Program-made: the position numbers and the translations under genes
Virus record (IMG/VR): IMGVR_UViG_3300022222_000004
Span: 1 to 49,079 of that record
DNA length: 49,079 nt
Strand: one strand, 5' to 3'
Origin: a virus
The notes under the pieces: model-generated
Databases searched by the model: none
What the model was told of the DNA's origin: nothing
The model's input: the letters and a program-made list of their open reading frames with translations, nothing else
Shown here: positions 48,153 to 49,079 of the stretch, piece by piece
Numbering within the stretch: the first letter of the stretch is position 1
Layout: every line of letters begins with the position of its first letter

Positions 48153-48827
48153 ATGGGTTCCGTTAATATTTCCAGTTTTTTAAGCCCTGCTAGAACCCCT
48201 CAATCGGGACCCATTTCTAGTGGGGCTTTAAGCGTTGGAGATTGGATCAAGCGCGGTAAGAGTCTTAATCACTTCCAATACCCGCCCACTCTGCCCGATG
48301 ATGTTACTCTTGAGGTCTTTAGAGCCGATCTAAGGCCTATTATCGAACAGAAGCTTGAATCGTGCATGTCCCGTCTGGACGAGCTTGCAGGGGAGCGTAG
48401 ACGGATCGTTAAGGTTATCCTTAGGTCTAAGCCTCGTTCCGTAACTCGGGTCTTTTTGAAACAATACGAGGCTGCTGTTTTCTCAGAAAGCTATGTTATC
48501 CAGAAGTGGGTTACTTACTGGCTTAATTTGTGGTCAAAGGTCACAAAGGAGGAGATAAATTTGCCAAAGCTTACCAAGTTTGAGGATTTTGAGTTGGAAC
48601 GTGCCAGACAATTCCCTTTTGAACAGTTAGGTTCTACGGAATTTCGCAAGGCCGGCAACAAATGGTTCACCAAATGCCCGTTCCACGAAGAAGCTACCGC
48701 TTCATTTTGTATATTCTCTGACAATAAAGCCAAGTGTTTTGGCTGTGGATGGAGTGGTGACACTATCCAGTTTCTTATGGATACTAAAAAGTTAAGTTTT
48801 ATGGAGGCAGTTAGACAATTATTATGA
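48153..48827 (+). CDS. CHC2-type zinc-finger primase-like protein
   Basis: A 224-residue protein. Residues 1-165 are of unknown fold. The end has KCPFHEEATASFCIF then KAKCFGCGWSGDTIQFLM, the CHC2 zinc-binding domain of DnaG-type primases (C, H, C, C ligands). No TOPRIM domain follows, so it is the zinc module alone and must work with another catalytic protein. Upstream of the helicase homologue (ATGA). The main genome lacks it at the equivalent place. Confidence 0.75.
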   Translation: MGSVNISSFLSPARTPQSGPISSGALSVGDWIKRGKSLNHFQYPPTLPDDVTLEVFRADLRPIIEQKLESCMSRLDELAGERRRIVKVILRSKPRSVTRVFLKQYEAAVFSESYVIQKWVTYWLNLWSKVTKEEINLPKLTKFEDFELERARQFPFEQLGSTEFRKAGNKWFTKCPFHEEATASFCIFSDNKAKCFGCGWSGDTIQFLMDTKKLSFMEAVRQLL

Positions 48828-49079
48828 GTGATATTATAGAAAAAGCCAAACAATCTCAAAAAGAGGCTTTGAGGGAAGGGAAAGAAGAAAAGCCCATCGA
48901 AACCTCTTATTTAGAGACACCAGATTATATCCTAGAGCAAATTCAAATTGCGACCGATGCGAACGATGCGACTCATGCACAGGGTATGTACATCAAATAT
49001 AACAAGGCTAAAAATGATTATATTATAATAAATAATATTATTATAGAGGATAAGACATACCAGCCTATAGTTGATGGGG
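48824..49079 (+). CDS. Helicase homologue of variant genome (partial)
   Basis: The first 85 residues of a protein homologous to 784-2217. Both have ETPDYILEQI near residue 31-40 and an Asp/Asn/Ala-rich stretch, with a similar region to IKYNK. The sequences clearly differ at protein and DNA level. The window ends inside this gene, before the ATPase motifs. Confidence 0.8.
   Translation, partial: MSDIIEKAKQSQKEALREGKEEKPIETSYLETPDYILEQIQIATDANDATHAQGMYIKYNKAKNDYIIINNIIIEDKTYQPIVDG

Noticed and set aside
1-49079. Recoded stop codons as in some phages and candidate phyla
   Set aside because: TAA, TAG and TGA all end well-formed genes with normal overlaps, and no long gene is broken by one stop type.
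1-49079. Integrase, lysogeny module or diversity-generating retroelement
   Set aside because: No recombinase, CI-like repressor or reverse transcriptase motif was found in any frame.

Overview
The window holds essentially one complete genome of a tailed phage, very probably a short-tailed podovirus, plus about 1 kb of a second, related genome at the right end. The phage assignment rests on terminase, portal, scaffold, HK97-type capsid, P22-like tail adaptor and tail-hub genes, and CHAP endolysin. There is no integrase or recognisable CI-type repressor, so a lytic life style is more likely. The code is standard. Canonical AAGGAGGTGA ribosome sites occur, but many genes lack them. The host cannot be named from sequence. 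A monoderm or candidate-phyla host is possible but is only inference.

Layout. (1) 1-480 is a 478-bp repeat of 47593-48070: the end of the endolysin gene, a holin-like gene and a hairpin. Beyond the repeat the left and right flanks diverge but carry homologous helicase genes, so the right end is a variant genome joined at shared sequence. (2) 0.5-6.8 kb is replication and recombination: P-loop helicase, PD-(D/E)XK exonuclease, OB-fold-like protein, HTH protein, Holliday-junction-resolvase-like nuclease, HNH protein. (3) 6.8-10.8 kb is a cluster of very small genes: zinc-binding and membrane proteins, a secreted lysozyme-like protein, and four Ala/Tyr/Trp-rich repeat proteins. Several share an identical leader without a Shine-Dalgarno site. 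(4) 10.86-19.6 kb is a sugar-biosynthesis operon: acylating aldehyde dehydrogenase, DRE-TIM aldolase, a TPP enzyme split in two, GmhA/HddA/HddC-like heptose activation, a ColD/RfbH-like 3-dehydratase and an SDR reductase/epimerase. (5) 19.9-21.5 kb is a leftward set of five small genes with hairpins, facing a divergent promoter/operator region. (6) 21.7-46 kb holds packaging and virion genes, with two glycosyltransferases embedded among them. (7) 45.9-47.9 kb is lysis.

The most interesting object is at 13083-14583. A promoter, two genes of unknown function and two long degenerate arrays of the 5-nt unit GGYNN sit exactly between the two domain halves of the TPP enzyme gene. The two proteins resemble, from memory, a pair of uncharacterised phage families often seen near such repeats. 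The first appears to start at an ATT codon.

A second theme is expression. At least five late-region sites carry a TTGACA/TTGCAA-17/18-TAAAAT promoter, four followed by a GC-rich hairpin with a T run just before a gene. About eight other genes have a -10 box ending only 6-7 nt before the start codon, as expected for leaderless mRNAs. The sugar operon and the virion-region glycosyltransferases could together make and place an unusual deoxy or branched sugar on the virion or host surface; this is inference.
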